From Alteromonadales bacterium alter-6D02 (lineage in GTDB: Bacteria; Pseudomonadota; Gammaproteobacteria; Enterobacterales; Psychrobiaceae), in contig PIZK01000027.1 in NCBI GenBank assembly GCA_002835545.1, positions 1-64,000 on the forward strand: DNA of 64,000 nucleotides. The letters run 5' to 3'. The notes beneath the pieces were generated by a model. That model worked only from the letters and a program-made list of their open reading frames with translations. It was not told the DNA's origin and ran no database searches. Below, piece by piece: positions 62,679 to 64,000 of this stretch (the first letter of the stretch is position 1; each line of letters starts with the position of its first letter). A program made the position numbers and the translations under genes.

Positions 62679-63596
62679 ATGAAGATATTAGTTCTCGGAT
62701 CAGCTGCAGGTGGTGGATTTCCTCAATGGAACTGCCACTGCGCTAATTGTAAGGGCCTTAGAGAAGGCACTATAAAAGCAACACCTCGTACCCAGTCTTC
62801 AATTGCCGTTAGTCTTGATGGTAAAGATTGGGTGTTAATTAATGCATCCCCCGATTTAAGACAACAAATCAATCAGTCTCCACAGTTGTGGCCAGAAAAC
62901 CAAACACGTGGGACCAATATTCGTGGAGTCTTACTCTGTGATAGTCAGGTCGACCACACCACTGGGTTGTTAACTTTACGAGAAGGTCTACCACTCGATG
63001 TATATTGTACTAAAGAGGTACATCAAGATTTATCTACGACTTATCCCCTTTTTAACATGTTGTCTCATTGGCATGGGGGTCTTAGTTACAAGACAATAGG
63101 GACAGATCATACTCAAGCGTTTACTGTAACTGGTGTCAGTGGGCTAAGTTTTTATCCTGTTGTGCTAGAAAGTAATGCGCCGCCTTACTCAACGTATCGT
63201 GATGCCGTTGTCGATGGTAATAATATCGGACTAAAGATTGTCGACGAGAAAACCGGTAAATGGCTATTTTACGCACCTGGTATTGTTGAAACAAACCCAC
63301 TAGTGGAACAAATGTTAGATGGGGCCTCTTGTGCGCTTATTGATGGCACGTTATGGCTTGATGATGAAATGATCAGTCAAGGCGTTGGCGAAAAACTAGG
63401 GAGTGAAATGGGACACATGCCAGTTAATGGAGAGTTTGGTTCTGTATCATTGTTAAATCGATTTAACATTGATCGCAAAATTTTGATACATATCAATAAC
63501 ACCAATCCCATTTTGAATGAAGATTCTAAAGCACATCAATACGTTATTGAGAACGGTGTCGAGATTGCCACCGACGGTCTAGAAATCACGATTTAA
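62679..63596 (+). CDS. pqqB: PQQ biosynthesis protein PqqB
   Basis: 305 aa, normal length. Metallo-beta-lactamase fold with the PqqB zinc site GGFPQWNCHCANCKG near residues 13-27 and CDSQVDHTTGLLTLREG around 89-105. It is an iron-dependent hydroxylase acting on the Glu-Tyr derived diamino acid during PQQ synthesis, according to recent work. pqqC starts 12 bases after its stop. Confidence 0.96.
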   Translation: MKILVLGSAAGGGFPQWNCHCANCKGLREGTIKATPRTQSSIAVSLDGKDWVLINASPDLRQQINQSPQLWPENQTRGTNIRGVLLCDSQVDHTTGLLTLREGLPLDVYCTKEVHQDLSTTYPLFNMLSHWHGGLSYKTIGTDHTQAFTVTGVSGLSFYPVVLESNAPPYSTYRDAVVDGNNIGLKIVDEKTGKWLFYAPGIVETNPLVEQMLDGASCALIDGTLWLDDEMISQGVGEKLGSEMGHMPVNGEFGSVSLLNRFNIDRKILIHINNTNPILNEDSKAHQYVIENGVEIATDGLEITI

Positions 63597-63608
63597 GAGA
63601 GAGTTGCT

Positions 63609-64000
63609 ATGAGCCAGCCTTTAACAAAAGAACAATTCGAAAAACAGCTACGTGAGAAAGGGGCCTTGTATCATATATATCACCCATTCCACATCGCTAT
63701 GCATAACGGCGAATGCAGCAAAGAACAAATCCAAGGATGGGTAGCAAATCGATTTTATTATCAAGTCAACATACCAGTTAAAGACGCCGCTATTATGGCT
63801 AACTGTAGAGATATTAATACTCGCCGTCAGTGGATACAGCGTATTTTAGATCATGATGGCAGTGTTGGCGATGAAACGCTTGGCGGTATTGAGGCATGGT
63901 TACAATTAGGTGAAGCTGTTGGCCTCACTCGTGAACAACTATTGTCACAAGAGTTAGTGCTTCCCGGTGTTCGTTTCGCTGTTGATGCGTATGTAAATTT
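63609..64000 (+). CDS. pqqC: PQQ synthase PqqC (partial, runs off the right edge)
   Basis: The first 130 residues (of about 250) are in the window. [40 protein letters not shown], and [11 protein letters not shown] match PqqC, the cofactor-free oxidase that performs the last ring closure and oxidation of PQQ. pqqD and pqqE are expected just past the edge. Confidence 0.96.
   Translation, partial: MSQPLTKEQFEKQLREKGALYHIYHPFHIAMHNGECSKEQIQGWVANRFYYQVNIPVKDAAIMANCRDINTRRQWIQRILDHDGSVGDETLGGIEAWLQLGEAVGLTREQLLSQELVLPGVRFAVDAYVN

Noticed and set aside
1-64000. CRISPR arrays, tRNA or rRNA genes, intact insertion sequences, prophage
   Set aside because: None recognised by eye on either strand; only isolated short repeats and gene relics are present.

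Overview
The window looks like chromosomal DNA of a marine gammaproteobacterium of the Alteromonadales type (Colwellia/Thalassotalea/Shewanella relatives). This rests on its AT-rich sequence, on conserved gene orders such as ccoNOQP-ccoH-ccoI-ccoS-fnr-uspE-ttcA, and on gene families typical of that order. This is inference from gene content; no database search was possible. I saw no rRNA, tRNA, CRISPR array, prophage or intact insertion sequence.

Layout. 1-4.8 kb is a loose accessory stretch on the + strand: a secreted serine hydrolase between copies of a short repeat, the broken tail of an S41 peptidase, and orphan small membrane or lipoproteins, one with a fresh 36-bp tandem duplication. 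4.8-9.4 kb holds histidine catabolism (LysR regulator, hutH, long-form hutU). 9.5-14.5 kb is a polyamine module: a eukaryotic-type AdoMet decarboxylase overlapping spermidine synthase on one strand, with agmatinase and arginine decarboxylase divergent on the other. 14.8-18.1 kb is mixed: an alpha/beta hydrolase, a small TTG-started membrane protein, a PAS-GGDEF cyclase and two abutting gene relics. 18-33.2 kb is mostly housekeeping: nudL, pabB, class I fumarase, an S9 peptidase, psrA with its own operator, an AGCS amino-acid symporter with an unusual repeated insertion, yeaC, ansA, sppA and bax. 33.2-43.2 kb is the conserved cbb3 oxidase and FNR block, with perfect or near-perfect FNR boxes and two small subunit genes (ccoS, ccoQ) recovered by hand. 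43.5-48 kb holds small conserved families (a Met-rich lipoprotein, ComFB, UPF0149, MsrAB, DUF3087, DUF501, TRIC).

48.2-64 kb is one functional island for PQQ-dependent alcohol oxidation. It has a TonB receptor with a very acidic loop, an ABC transporter with its propeller and periplasmic proteins, a cytochrome c, a PedG-like protein, a quinoprotein alcohol dehydrogenase, an ExaC-type aldehyde dehydrogenase, a NosR-like flavin/iron-sulfur membrane protein, and pqqA, pqqB and the start of pqqC. The dehydrogenase has the extra Asp (WDYDG, residues D322 and D324) that marks lanthanide-dependent enzymes. The same 16-bp near-palindrome, roughly TCATMCTAARGKATGA, appears upstream of five transcription units of the island: the TonB receptor, the cytochrome/ABC divergon, the dehydrogenase, the aldehyde dehydrogenase and pqqA. 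I read the island as one regulon that takes up a metal and/or cofactor, makes PQQ, oxidises alcohol to acid and passes electrons to cytochrome c, and so possibly to the cbb3 oxidase nearby. The NosR-like protein and the shared operator are its least explained parts.
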